Shown: one piece after another, positions 11,250-23,159 of the stretch
Position numbering within the stretch: the stretch's first letter is position 1
How the letters are laid out: each line of letters begins with the position of its first letter
Assembly: GCA_002633005.1 (NCBI GenBank)
Contig: NMRA01000600.1
Location: 1-64,000 of the forward strand
Direction of reading: 5' to 3'
Source: Phoronis australis
Lineage: Eukaryota > Phoronida > Phoronidae
Length of the DNA: 64,000 bases
The notes under the pieces: generated by a model
The model's input: the letters and a program-made list of their open reading frames with translations, nothing else
Told to the model about the DNA's origin: nothing
Database searches by the model: none
Position numbers and translations under genes: made by a program

Positions 11250-11437
11250 TGTTGTGTACTTAGTCACACAATAACAGGATGTTTGTAGGTTGTTATTGTT
11301 TATGCGTTTGGTAGTTTAATTGGTATTATGTCATGCGATTCCTAGTATAGGAAGTGTGTCATAGGTAACGCATCATATGTTGTTATGTAGTTGTGTGTAT
11401 ATATATTGTAATGATATGTAGAATAAATCAGTTCAGT
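11250..11437 (+). repeat. Truncated 3' LTR of Gypsy element
   Basis: It matches 5' LTR positions 1-188 with a few substitutions, then ends about 10 bp after the AATAAA at GTTCAGT. The U5-like last 74 bp are absent, and interrupted LINE sequence (TATTTCTATGGG) follows directly. I found no target-site duplication. Confidence 0.8.
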
Positions 11438-12110
11438 TATTTCTATGGGAATACTCTGTTAGTAAAAAGGGTTGGATATACGGAATCAAAAATTTGTTTA
11501 CCATAACTGGCATGCAATCCTGTTTTCAAAATTTAACTACTTGTATCATAGTAGACGCTAGGAACAAACTATTTGAATACGCAAAACATGCTTGAGCTGA
11601 GTCTGTTGTAACAAAACCGAAGTTAGGAACCTACATTTTATTAAAGCACGAGTTTTTAACTGAGCCGTATGTAAAGATTAATTTATCTCGTTCCAGGCGA
11701 TCTCTTCTGGCTCAGCTTAGAGCAGGAAATCTCCCATTGCGCTTGGAAACTTGTCGTTATGTAAACACTCATGTTAGCGAAAGACTTGTGTTGGGATTCT
11801 GGTTCTGTGGAGGATGAGCTACATTTTGTGTTGATTGTTCTCTGTATAACTCAAACAAGTCTATTCAAATCGCGAACTTTGAAGACTTCAGTAGATTAGA
11901 CACTTGGATACGTTAAAACTGCTAACCCTTTGGCAATTTGCCAAATATATCAAGTCTGCTTTTGAACATAGAAACTGACGCATTTCTGGTAGGTCTACAT
12001 CTGAGTTGTGTGGTTAAAGTGAAGGTTAAGCCAAACTGGGCTGGGTACTTACATGTAACTTTCTTACGAATGTTACACATATAACTGTTTGATTTAATTG
12101 TACTTGTCAC
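11438..12110 (+). mobile_element. 3' part of the LINE interrupted by Gypsy
   Basis: After the truncated LTR the interrupted LINE resumes. Despite frame breaks, the C-terminal region shows KLGTYILLKHEF, then RSLLAQLRAGNLPLRLETCR and a weak CCHC-like block (EDELHFVLIVLCI region). The translation degrades after about 11950. The end at about 12110 (ATAATAAATAGATACTACTA) runs straight into the microsatellite. Confidence 0.7.
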
Positions 12111-12118
12111 TATAATAA

Positions 12119-12340
12119 ATAGATACTACTACTGCTACTGCCACTGCCACTGCCACTGCCACTGCCACTGCCACTGCCACTGCCACTGCCACTGCCACTG
12201 CCACTGCCGCTGCCGCTGCCGCTGCCACTGCCACTGCCACTGCTACTGCTACATGTACTACTGCTACTGCTACTGCTACTGCTACTGCTACTGCTACTGC
12301 TACTGCTACTGCTAATGCTACTGCTACTACTATAGTCCAT
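12119..12340. repeat. CTGCCA/CTGCTA trinucleotide-hexamer microsatellite
   Basis: Three blocks: about 17 CTGCCA/CTGCCG-type hexamers, a short ACATGTACTA break, then about 12 CTACTG-type units. The repeat begins where the LINE 3' end stops, as expected if it grew from the LINE's short 3' tail repeat. A long Ser/Gly reading frame on the minus strand is a by-product of the repeat. Confidence 0.95.
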
Positions 12341-12764
12341 GCTCTTAACCAGTGGCTCCATTGTCAACTGCAGATAATATCAGGGCTTCGAAAGGGTTGA
12401 AAGTTCGCCATTGCTTGAGACCAGGGGTAGACTTAAATAACGCTAGAATCTTCGGTGTCACCAAGCCTCCTCCATTAGTCTCAAGAAGTCGCTGATCGGT
12501 TTAGCTTATTAAGACTTGGTGAGGAGATATACCCTCTGTGCACTGAAACCTTCAAACACTCAAATCTCTGAATACTTAGATACCAGTTCTGGGAAGATTC
12601 TTGCCCTTCGTTCTTTGATGTGATCAATACGATTTTTTTTCAGAAACTATAAAGGTCTCAACGCAGATTTTTAGCTATTTTTACAGGCGCTGTTGCGACT
12701 GTTTGTGAAAGTTGTTTCCGTAATTGCTTGAAATAAAAAGTGCTCTCGTACTTATTGCTTTTTC

Positions 12765-12850
12765 AAGAGGAGGCAGTGCGACCTACCCTGTAGTGTGCCC
12801 GCTTTTTTACTCAAGGTCATAGGTTCGAGTCCCACCTAGTCACACTGCTA
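12765..12850 (+). mobile_element. tRNA-derived SINE
   Basis: GAGGAGGCAGTGCGACCTAC resembles a tRNA-like 5' half. It is followed by TGTGCCCGCTTTTTTACTC and a B box, GGTTCGAGTCC. The same order of words appears at 49597-49660 (GGAGACAGCGTGGCCTAGTG, GTGCCCGTTTTCTTTACTC), so both are copies of one SINE family. Confidence 0.65.
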
Positions 12851-15798
12851 AGCCCTTGAGTCAAGTTTCTAGCTCCTCAGTTCGGTTTTACCATATATTA
12901 ATAAAGCATAAAAATGTTCCCACGAGGTCAGTGCGGGGGGTCCACATGCGTGGCCTGCGACAGTCTGGTACAACGTATATCACATTGCCTGCAATTATTT
13001 ATTTAATTGTCAGTTCTGCTTTATTGAGAGAACCATGGAAATGATCCCGCTTTTGAATTCAAATATGTCTATTTTCCAATCACCAAAATCGTTATTGCTG
13101 CATAATAAATACTGCTCAGTTGCTGTTAAACTACAGCAAATTTCAGCGTTTGTTTCTTTCAAATTGGTCCATTGCTTCATAAGTTCCTTTGAAAGATTCA
13201 CATGTTCAAAACACAGACTGTTGGTTGAGTTGAAGGATATCTATCTGTTTATAAGCATTTACGTATATGCTGTATATGTAAACATAGACTATAGTACATG
13301 GACCGCCAACTTCGTATACATGTAATCAAATGGACGCAATCTGTAATCTTACGCATATGCCGTGACGTCATTTTTCACTAGTGACAACAGGCAGACATGG
13401 AATACTTTACTTTTGGCAAGTACGACTAAATGTGGTCATTTTGCCCAACTCGCATCGGCGTACAAATCGAACGTTAATGAAACTTTTACTTTTTAAATAA
13501 GGTTCACATTAATACTCCAGAAATAACCACCAGGCCTACTCAAAAACCAATTTTGCACTTCAACAGCACTTTACTTACTCCACGGGACGTCTCATGTTAA
13601 GCTCGAATGCACGCCGATGTTGCTCAAAACTTCTGGACTCTGCTGTTGGAAGACTTTGAACAGAGTATCAATGCCGATTTTTTTTCGTTGTACTAAACAG
13701 TAAAATAGTTGACACTAGCCTGAAGCTGAGTTCGCTATGTTTAGAGGGTGGTACGTCCTCTGGGATATTTCTCAAGAAAATGTCGGAGTTGCTAATTTGT
13801 TGTCTATAATCTATGATGTAAATAAAGTTCTGGCCACAATTTTGTGGAAGAATTTCACTTCAGTTGCTTATGTCTCTTCTACAGTGCTTTGAGAATAAGG
13901 TTATTCCCTAACTTATAATGAACCAACCTAAGTGGTTGTTCATGTTTGAGACAAATGAGACTTTCTGTGTGTTGAAAATTTTGATTAACTTTGTGTACCA
14001 CGCTTCTGTACTCAAACACAAACTTACATGTAGGGTTGCCTGGAATTTAACGTGCGCTCTTATGCGCATCCATTGGTTAAATTGTGTATCTGGTGAATGT
14101 ATGTACCGTGGACCGATGGCTTCGGGTGAAAATAAATGAAATATAAAAATAAATATTTCAGAACTGATATAACTTAATATTACTCTGGATATTCGGGTCT
14201 TTTTTTTAAACATGTGTCAGATTTTTGACTAAAAATTTTTCTTCACAGAGCCTCAAATGGTTAAACCGGTCAGAGCTTTCATGAGGCTTGAGGAAAAGGC
14301 TGCGTTAGAACCTCGCTAAAAATCAAGGCTAATAACCAAGATTACGTGAGAAATTGTCTTGTATTTTAAATCAGATCGCGGGACATTGTCTAGATCAAAA
14401 TGTCTTGTTTAATGAATTTTCTTCAGATTAAAATTAAGAAAGAACATGCAAAACAGAAATATTCCGATTCATACATGTACCAGGGTGTTATCAAGAGAAC
14501 AAGACCCCGATTCCAACCGAAACGTAGTAAAAAATCCCCATTCAGAGTTTCAAGGCAAATATTACTTTTCAAACACTTTTTCACATAACGCAATGCTTGG
14601 TTTTGTGTGTTCGCTAGAGATGAAGAAAGCCTAGTTTGCACGCTCGCTTAATTTCTTTCTATGTTAAAACCAAACACCAAAAGCTGATTTAGGGTTCTGA
14701 GTTAAAAGGTCTTCTGAAGTTTCGTTTGTGGTTTTAACTAAGCCGAAATTATGATCTTGAAGATGTTTGAATACAAACTTGTAATACGTTTTCATGCAGG
14801 ATACATTAAGTGTGTCTGAGGCACGTTTAATCATTTGTATTATTTGATCTGTTCGGTGAAAATACGTGATCTGGTGACTATACGTGTGACTCGTTTCCGG
14901 AGAAGTTGTAACCTGCTGTCATGTTTAAGTACTCAGATTATGATGCCAAAATGTATGTGCGCCTGGGCCATGAAGTAGTAGCCATGTTGAATGTTAGTCA
15001 TTTTGACCAAAAGTTAGATCATCTGCCTACTATATAGTATGCTATCTTCCGGTCTCAGCTGAAACGAATTCGGTCTTGAGAATTTTCATGAAACGGGGCT
15101 CAGTTATATTATCTAGTAAGACAGACATTTCGATAAAACGTTTTATAGGTATTGTGATTTGATAATATTGTATCTATTCTCACAATACGAACAGTAAGTA
15201 AAAGATGCTACGTGTATGTCTCATTGAGTTGTAAATATGCAAGGGAAGCACTAGTTTCCAAACAACCCCAGGTTTTCCAGTGACCGGAAATCATCCGAGA
15301 GTCAGATAATACTTTAATGTAAACCAGTGTGATAAGTCATCGTTACCCAAACGTATTATTATTACTTGTTCGTTTCACTATGAAATAACGATTGCGTAAT
15401 ATTTGGAATTATTAGAGTTACAGTTCGCACTTCTTTCATGTGTATCAGTTATGGTGTTTTCTTTGAAATAGCATTTCATTTACAATTTGGTTCTTTTCCT
15501 GATTATACTACTACACACAGTTCTCCAGGAAGTCACAAGGTGGCTCTTGCTACAAATTTAAATATTCATGATTTAATGAGACACTACGATATAGAGGCCT
15601 GTAATTATTGATTGGAAGTGACAGTGTATTTTGGTATTCCTGCTTGATTTAATAATGGATGGCACGCATGCCTTTTATATACCATAGTGTCACGACAAGG
15701 GGCTGATAAATGTGTCTGTTCCTTAACCACGCACCGCTGTTTGAAATTGATATCTAACGAAATATTACTTAACTTATTAAGTATTTATGAAACTGTAC
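12851..15798. other. Intron-like sequence, no supported gene
   Basis: Short overlapping ORFs on both strands, none with a recognised motif. It lies between the third SEA exon and the TSP1 exon of the minus-strand gene and is best read as intron. A weak donor-like site at 13570 follows an open stretch (FEQHRRAFELNM on the minus strand), but the phases do not fit the neighbouring exons. Confidence 0.45.
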
Positions 15799-15989
15799 CG
15801 TTCAAACCGACAAGATGTATCTCCTTCAGGCTGACAGGAGTGCCATCGACTTCAATTTTCGCACCGTTTGCTTTATATGCAATGAGATTTTCGACATCAT
15901 ACGCCAACCAATATAGCAGTGAATCCAAGTTCGAGGTGTCATTGGTTACGTGCTTGATCGTGATCCTCTGCTGAAGTACCATGGTCGGA
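15799..15989 (-). CDS. SEA domain, third exon
   Basis: A 191 bp exon: acceptor TTGTTCCTTACAG, donor AACG|GTACAG, starting in phase 2 and ending in phase 1. It begins PTMVLQQRITIKHV, matching the strand after the SEA turn (usually G-S-V-x-V). It continues through LLYWLAYDVENLIAY and ends SLKEIHLVGLN. Joined to the preceding exon (18898-18834) the frame is kept exactly. SEA domains are extracellular, often autoproteolytic modules near membranes. The usual GSxxV cleavage turn reads SPTMV here, so self-cleavage is doubtful. Confidence 0.65.
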
Positions 15990-16269
15990 CTGTAAGGAAC
16001 AAAACAGTAGCTGTGGCAAGGTCTCCTACATATCTACCGATATAAGAAATAGGCAAAAGCATTCAGCAAAGGTGATCAAAATAGTCATGTATCAAATCCC
16101 AGTGAAGGGTTCAATTTATGACAAATAATGCAACCACAACAAATTCAAAAAGTTTTGAGACTGGTTTTACGTCCTATTGGATATTCTCATCAACGGGAAA
16201 AAGTCTACCAAAATCTTATTACCAACAATGGGTTAAAGCTGGTTAATTTAAAAGATGGCAGCTAAGACG

Positions 16270-17900
16270 ATGCGAAATTACTAAAAACAGATATAATTTC
16301 TCCAATAATTCTGATAGAGACATAGTTTTTGCCTCTAGTAGATGGTTTAAAGAAGTGAGCTACACACAAAGGTGATCGCATTTTCAATGCCAATATGACA
16401 TGTACCAATAATGATGGCAACGTGCTTGGATGTGACTCTGTTGGGGACAAAATCTTTGAAAGAGTGGTCGGACAACCTGTGTATTTTTCTCTTTTAAGAC
16501 GCAAGGGAAACGTTTCTGCTGTCCAGGTTCAACATGGCAGAACCATCGGTCCTACCCTGCTACTATACCTATTCCTGGTGGTATCCCGGTCAGATAACTA
16601 AGGTCTTGTGAGGAAGTGGTGAGTTTTGACCTCATTCCATTCCCACCGTATCTCTTTGAGGACAATCTGTTCTCTAAAAAGGCTGATAAATCTCAATTGG
16701 CTGACGCCGTCCATGATCACTGTTTCAAGGCCCATGCTCGCAAAGGAGCACTTGACTCCACACCTTCAGTGTATCTCAAGATTGATCAGACATGTGTTTG
16801 GTGGGGGATCCTTGCTGCATGAGCTCAAATGGAAGAAGGGAGCTACGTATAGGAAATTGTCGGAGCATACGCTGACTTCACAGCAAAGCACTACGAGGCA
16901 GCTACCATTGTCTTTGACGGCTATGATGCAGGTCTTTCCATAAAGGAAAACACTCAACAGGGACGAAAACAGACCAACAGCTCTCCGACTGTAAATTTTA
17001 CCAGAGAAACCGAATGTGGCAGTAACAAACAACAACTGATCGCCTTGGTAAGTTACAAGCTGTACAAAGTGGGATGCTGTCGCTCAGGCAGAAGTGGACA
17101 CTGACATAGACATTGCAGGTACAACAGTATAAACAGTACAATTTTGCATTCCAACCCATTGTTAGGCGAGGACACTGATCTTATTGGTGTTCCTGTTCCT
17201 GTATGGCTGGCGCGAAACCACTATTTTCCAGAACAGACAACCAATCAAGAACCAATCTTAAAGTATACGACTTAAAGTGTGGAGAAACTGTGTGCTTTGG
17301 ATTAAGTTGTGTACCCAGCTAATATTCCTGCACTTCTTCATAGGATGTTATTCAACGTCCCATGTGTATGGCGTTGGAAAGAAATCAGTATTTCAGAAAC
17401 TAAGGAAAGATGACCAACTTGTCCTCCAGTCGTGCGCAGATACAATCACCGCGAAAGATGCGAGACCCGCTGAGATCGAGGAACTTGGCAGCCAAGCGAT
17501 GGTTGCATTTGGTAGAGAGAGCACGTGCTTGTGGCAGCCATGTGTTACAACATAGTAACCAAGAAGGTTGCTGCTGCTAAGTCTTTTGTTTCTCTCTAAA
17601 TGTCATTGTCTCTGAGGGTATTAGCTCATGGATTGGATAGGGATGAACAATGACCTGTATCCTCTAGAATGGCGCTAGAGGATTGAAAATAATTTATTCG
17701 TGCCCATCATGGCTGCCATGAATGCTGCAGCAGGCATTCTCCTGAAGATGATACACTGCAACTGCACCACATTTTGCTGTACGCCCCGTTGCAGTTGTAC
17801 AAAAAATGGGCTTATTGTGACAACCCATTAAATTAAGTATCTGAAGAACTTGAAGAGAGTGATGATGATTGAATTTGTATGTGTAATAAACATAACATTT
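16270..17900 (+). pseudogene. Decayed copy of a multicopy PIN-like repeat gene
   Basis: Scattered frames on the plus strand match, in order, a repeated gene I know from cnidarian, mollusc and fish genomes, where it is usually left uncharacterised. The blocks are CDSVGDKIFERVVGQP (about 16425), FDLIPFPPYLFEDN and KADKSQLADAVHDH (about 16625), YEAATIVFDGYDAG (about 16890), GEDTDLIGVPV (about 17165), FFIGCYSTSHVYGVGKK (about 17330), ARPAEIEELGSQAMVAFG (about 17460), then a C-terminal Cys region IHCNCTTFCCTPRCSC (about 17745). The acidic D-x-D run is like a PIN/FEN nuclease site; that is inference. Many stops and frameshifts show it is dead. It lies in the intron between SEA exons 2 and 3. Confidence 0.7.
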
Positions 17901-18833
17901 TGGGGTGAAAATATAACCTAACCGTTCGTGTATCATGTCGACATGAACATTTTATTAGCACCTGGTTTTAAGTCATTTTGACACTGAGAGATACGTTTTA
18001 AGTAAAAAAAGCGCTAAGCTGGTTCAAGTTGTTGTGAATAATACAATCTATATAACCTTTGAACACATTCTCTGTCAGAGAATTCTAAATGCTGTAGTTC
18101 GTTGGATTGCAATCAAGACTCTGTGTACATCATGTTGTAACTAACTCCAATTAACTCTTTCTCAGCACTTGAAAACGCCACCTTAATACTTCGAAAAATG
18201 TAGCACCCAACAGACGAAACCACAAACTTAAAAACACACACCTGAATAAATTAGTCGAAAATTGTCACAATTCGTGTTGATGACACTTATGTTGGCTTTT
18301 TTAAGTTTCAAAAGCATTTTTAATGTCTTGAAAGGAACACATCACGCATCATTATAATTATTATAAGTTTTTATCATGCATTGACAATAGACTGATTTGT
18401 TTATGTGCAAAATTTTGTGCAATTTCAGTGAACGTTTTTCAAAAAAATAAAGGCTAAAGTTCGAAATGTTTTCTGCCCACTCGACAAAATGGATGAATTG
18501 TGATTTTTCGTTCTTGAATTTTAGCAGCCACTGAAATGCTGATCATATCTGAATTTTGCTGACCTCTTAAAACCACGATTAGAACTAAAATCATGTTTCC
18601 ACCACAATTGTTTGACAAGTCATAGCTGTTTTAGTGATTTCGAACCGTCGTGAGGGCCATTTTGGAAATGACCCAGTTTTTACCCATTTCCGTTAGCCAG
18701 ATTTTGGTAGATTTTTTCTCCTGTAAATATGTATACCCAATAGGGCATAAAACCATAGTTAAACCTTTTGTTGCAATGTGTTGTGGGTCGCTTAATGAAA
18801 AGTGGACGTTTTCGTGAATTGGAAAACACATAC

Positions 18834-18898
18834 CTTATGCTCAAAATCTGTACTGCATCAAGCCCATCTATGTTCCAACTCGCATAAAGTTCCTTTAA
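18834..18898 (-). CDS. SEA domain, second exon
   Basis: A 65 bp exon: acceptor TTTTTCTATTATTCAG, donor ATAAG|GTATGTG. It starts in phase 0 and ends in phase 2. It encodes LKELYASWNIDGLDAVQILS, which fits the helix-then-strand segment in the middle of a SEA domain. It joins in frame to the first SEA exon (19563-19681, ends phase 0) and to the third (15799-15989, starts phase 2). It is too short for ordinary gene finders; confidence comes from the phase match on both sides. Confidence 0.65.
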
Positions 18899-19562
18899 CT
18901 GAATAATAGAAAAACTGTGCTCAGTAATCAATATCGTGAAATGCACATTTTAAAAGGACGTAGTCGTGGCCGATTGAGGGTCAGGAATCTTTCAAAAGGG
19001 CTGTGTTCCACTGACTCAAGACCCGTTGAAAAAGCTAGCGTGTCTACTGTATATGCTACGATCATAATGCATGAAGACATCTCGCGAAAGCATGTTTGAC
19101 CGATATTTGACGCGAGACATCTAGATCGAAGAGACACAGCCAAACTCACGATGGTGTTCTTTTAATATGCGATACAGGCACATCATCGACAGCATTCAAA
19201 GGTGCTAGAGAAAGAAGAAGGCGGAGAGTATAGTGACTGATTACTGTAGATAACAGTTTGGAGACTGGTTCCTGTAGGCCTATAAAGTTACCAGGCCATC
19301 TGGCTGCGTCTGATGTACAATACTCATTACAAGATTACCTTTGCAGGTATGATGCACGACGATGTTAAAGACTACCAGCGTCGCAAAACATGACCAGCGT
19401 GACTACCACTGCACAATGGACAATTCCACTTAAAGTACCTTTTGATCATCATACATTGCATGTATGCAACACGTCAAAATTACTTTAACAGTTCAATTGC
19501 AACGCGTAATACTACTCGAACAAATTGTTCAACAGATGTGACCTTTGCAATTGATAACTTAC

Positions 19563-19681
19563 TTTGCCAGTCAAAGTTTTAATCAGGTTTGCAGTTTTTT
19601 GATTTTTGAAGTCTTCGTAGGCTTGATCATATGCCAGGCCAACCAAACTCAATGACGTTTGCATGTTCAATGTTTGTTCAC
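19563..19681 (-). CDS. SEA domain, first exon
   Basis: A 119 bp exon: acceptor TTTTGTCTATCTACAG, donor GGCAAA|GTAAGTTATC. It starts in phase 1 and ends in phase 0. It encodes EQTLNMQTSLSLVGLAYDQA, then YEDFKNQKTANLIKTLTGK, matching the first strand and first helix of SEA. Its first two bases complete the sixth Kazal cysteine codon left open by the upstream Kazal exon (T|GT), so Kazal and SEA are directly linked. Confidence 0.7.
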
Positions 19682-19689
19682 CTGTAGAT

Positions 19690-22080
19690 AGACAAAACGC
19701 CAAAAATTTACAATATCTCTACTTTTCTTGTACAAGTATGCCACGCCGTATAACAGAAAAAAAATCCGCTTCGATCAGCCTCGGTGTGAAGATTGCGAGT
19801 AGGAAAAGGAGCTGTAGGAAGTAAAACACATTTTTTCAGAGACCGTCTGCGTGAAACATGGTTTTACACGCTGTTTGTGGTACTTCACTCTTAAAAACAA
19901 CTCGTCAAAATACATTGAATAATATCAAATGTACAATGCGCGTAAACGAAATGAGATATAATTACAACACATCAAGGATTTGAGGACAGTTTAGTCAACA
20001 TAATTTAGACAAATCCCTGGAGTACATTTTCCTTGAGCTTCCCTCTCAGGCCACACTTAGCAGAATTTACATGTAACTTTCCTGCCCTTACGGGGGTAGG
20101 TGCAGGCTGTTACGTCAAAATCAGCTAACCAGCAACCCAGTCGGTAGTCTTTTAGATTTCGCCACAAGGTGGGGCTGATATCGGTTGTGTTATGGTAGCC
20201 AACTTACTCAACACTTGTCTCTCAGATCACATCAGGTAGAGAAGCGACTAGTTGTCAAATGGCAACCAACTAACACAATGTCTGGAACATTCTCGTTGTT
20301 CTATGCTGGCAAAGTTTACCGAAAACGTTCCAAACGATCGGTTTCCATGTTCCTGTATAACCCAAATGTATAACTACATGCATTTTTTATTTTTGTCACT
20401 AAAGCAACGCCACAATGCACCGTATTCCAAGCGTTGAAAGTGTGTTAGAAGCAAAAGAAGTCGGACAGTGAATTTTTTCTCTACTTTTATATTCATGAAC
20501 CACTATATACCAATTGAATCCCTGTCCACCAAATCTGAGTCGAGATTAATCGAAAGTCTCTATCTTGCTCTCGTTACTTCAGAGATCGGAAATCATATGG
20601 AAAATACCCTATTGCAAATAGTCCGCAACGCTTCATGGCTCCATGGGTGCCATGAATGATCATACAGTTTTAGATGCCTTTCAGGTAACAGGAGGTTTAA
20701 ACTGACAGCGATAAAAAGGTAAATGACCTGATAAAGACACCAGTCTTGGCATAGAATGACGTGCCTTTTGTGAACAAATGTCAAAATAATTCTCGATTGA
20801 TTTTGTTCCTAGCAGCTATCAAAACAGATAAGCACTGTTGTTTACAAGTACACGCTTTGTTTTTGCATAAGGAAGTAGGAAGTGTGATTTGTCTGGTTCA
20901 TTCCATGTTGATAACGATAATTCTCGAGTCCTATTGACATTCTTTCCAAGGGAGGTCGTTACTGTGCACTCTTTAAGTTGACCTTGCACGTATAATCCTT
21001 ATATTTGTGATCGCTGAGTCAAATTAGTTACATGTAGAAACACAACCTATACATGCAGCCACAATGTGAACATGAAGTAGTTTGGAAATTCCCAAAGAGT
21101 TTTGTGACGAAAATAATCTCCCGTAATTCATTCAACAGTATCCGATACGGTGACGTGGTGCTGGTTATAATAACAGTGCATGATGCGGGCTATGTGAACC
21201 CAAAGATACGTCATTAGTGCAAATTGCACATATTTGCAATTTTTTGTTTTCACATTATCAGGTTTTCAATAAATGCAGCTGCACTTTGCTTAGCGTAGAT
21301 GATGTTCAAATATCATTGCCGTTTATAGTTCCTGCTATACACTAGCATAGTTAGGAGCATGCAAATACACATTTAAAGTGCTTCAACCACCATTTATTGT
21401 GTTTTGATAAGTGACCGTATTGTCAGCATCATTAAACGTTTCTTTATAGAATGGTATATCACAATCGTGAATTCAATATCCCCAAAAACGAGAAAGTAGA
21501 ATAGTGAATTCAATTGAAATTTTCTTTTCTCCAGACATTAGTGTGACGTACATGTAAGAACGTGCCCAAGTCAGCACCAGTATGTTATGACCACCAACAC
21601 TCAAGTTCCTTGTAAAAACTTGTGCGTCTCTGGTGTCTCGTGGGAAAGTGAAAGAACCACAGCGTCCTCAAATCCTGGTTTGTCACAAGCACCAAAAACG
21701 CAATCTTTCACCATTATTTATTATACCGTAAAGTACGGGAAACCAGCAGCGATATCAGATCACTTCCCACTAAACACACTAAAGACGACTAGTGTTACGA
21801 TTGATTGTCCCGATTTTACGTTGTATGTATCGACCAGGAAATGCTCGTAACTCGAAAACAGTTCATTAACATATGGTAAGACAGACTGTGTGTGCTATTT
21901 TGACAGCTGGTCGACAGGTGGGCATGTTTTGGTGTCTTTGATATGCAATGGGTGGTCTGAAGCACTTTAAACCTCGATGCACAAAAAAACTTCATTTGGC
22001 GAACCACTTTTCAAATGTGCGTTTGCCCTGCATGGAAATGGTAGACTGCCCTCAGGTTGTCACATATTTCACATCCGTCA
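19690..22080. other. Intron-like sequence, no supported gene
   Basis: No ORF with a recognisable domain on either strand and no clear repeat boundary. In the proposed model it is intron between the Kazal and first SEA exons. Confidence 0.45.
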
Positions 22081-22088
22081 CCAACGAT

Positions 22089-22835
22089 TTTGCGCTTGGT
22101 TTCTCTGTTCAATACATGTACTGTTGGCTTAACCAGTGCCTAGAAATGCCTGATTAACACTGAGAGGAACGTACTGAATTCATTGGATGATGAGAACTGG
22201 TTTTAATGTAATAGGTAGATAATGCATCTTCTGGATCTTTGTTCATTCGTCAAGATGGCTACCACCACGCTCATACATACATGTATCCTGCCGGCAGAAG
22301 GCGCAAACTACCATTACTACCATAAAACAAGCGTCAGAGGCAGTGTAGATGCAGTGGTAGGGGAACCTACACAAGCACGATATCCTCGGGTATGGACTCG
22401 CAACTAGTGGTGGGTTGATTGCAATATTCAAGCCTTGCCATAACTTTAAATTGCGTAAAACNTTTGCGCTTGGTTTCTCTGTTCAATACATGTACTGTTG
22501 GCTTAACCAGTGCCTAGAAATGCCTGATTAACACTGAGAGGAACGTACTGAATTCATTGGATGATGAGAACTGGTTTTAATGTAATAGGTAGATAATGCA
22601 TTTTCTGGATCTTTGTTCATTCGTCAAGATGGCTACCACCACGCTCATACATACATGTATCCTGCCGGCAGAAGGCGCAAACTACCATTACTACCATAAA
22701 ACAAGCGTCAGAGGCAGTGTAGATGCAGTGGTAGGGGAACCTACACAAGCACGATATCCTCGGGTATGGACTCGCAACTAGTGGTGGGTTGATTGCAATA
22801 TTCAAGCCTTGCCATAACTTTAAATTGCGTAAAAC
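22089..22835. repeat. Direct duplication of 373 bp across single n at 22462
   Basis: Bases 22089-22461 recur at 22463-22835 with only about one difference (CATCTTCTGG versus CATTTTCTGG). The n lies exactly between the copies. The small ORFs inside appear twice for this reason. Most likely two allelic contig ends joined without merging. Confidence 0.9.
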
Positions 22836-23018
22836 GGGGTCGTTAAATACATGTATGTGTTATACTGCTGTTTACCCGATTTAAAATCAAGATGTGTCAT
22901 GAAACGGGCAGGTTGATTCACTAAAAAAGTGTTTGTTTTTTATCTGTAAAGATACAACTCCCAGTGGAAATTCACAATGCAACTTCTCTACATATTTAAA
23001 TACACCGGAAACACGTAC

Positions 23019-23159
23019 ATCCTCCTTGGGCTATGACTTTAATCACTCTTTTCTCCTTGCATGCCGTATACTTCATGTGACATTCGCTAAAATACGCGTT
23101 TCCGTCGCTGCCACACACGGAATTTGGCGTTGAAGGGCAGTCGCTTTTACAAGGAGGAC
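23019..23159 (-). CDS. Kazal domain exon of modular extracellular gene
   Basis: A 141 bp exon: acceptor TTGATTTTATTTTAG, donor GGAT|GTACGTG, phase 1 at both ends. It encodes a Kazal/follistatin-type module: PPCKSDCPS (C1, C2), VCGSDGNAYFSECHM (C3, the conserved Tyr and C4), YTAC (C5) and KVIAQGG before C6. The C6 codon is split by the intron and completed by the SEA exon at 19681. Kazal domains are serine-protease inhibitor-like or binding modules in secreted and matrix proteins; agrin likewise combines Kazal and SEA. Inhibitory specificity cannot be judged. Confidence 0.85.

Noticed and set aside
12110-12367. Ser/Gly-rich ORF of 85 codons on the minus strand
   Set aside because: It is the translation of the CTGCCA/CTACTG microsatellite and has no flanking coding signal.
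13570-13640. Minus-strand exon candidate with donor GTAAGTAAAG
   Set aside because: Open for only about 20 codons and the phase does not match either neighbouring exon.
15785-15982. Independent small gene starting at the ATG at 15982
   Set aside because: The ATG is internal: the acceptor at 15990 and phase match to the SEA exon 2 explain the frame better.
22222-22805. Pairs of identical 61-62 codon ORFs on both strands
   Set aside because: Duplicate reading frames of the 373 bp duplication around the n at 22462; no motif or splice context.
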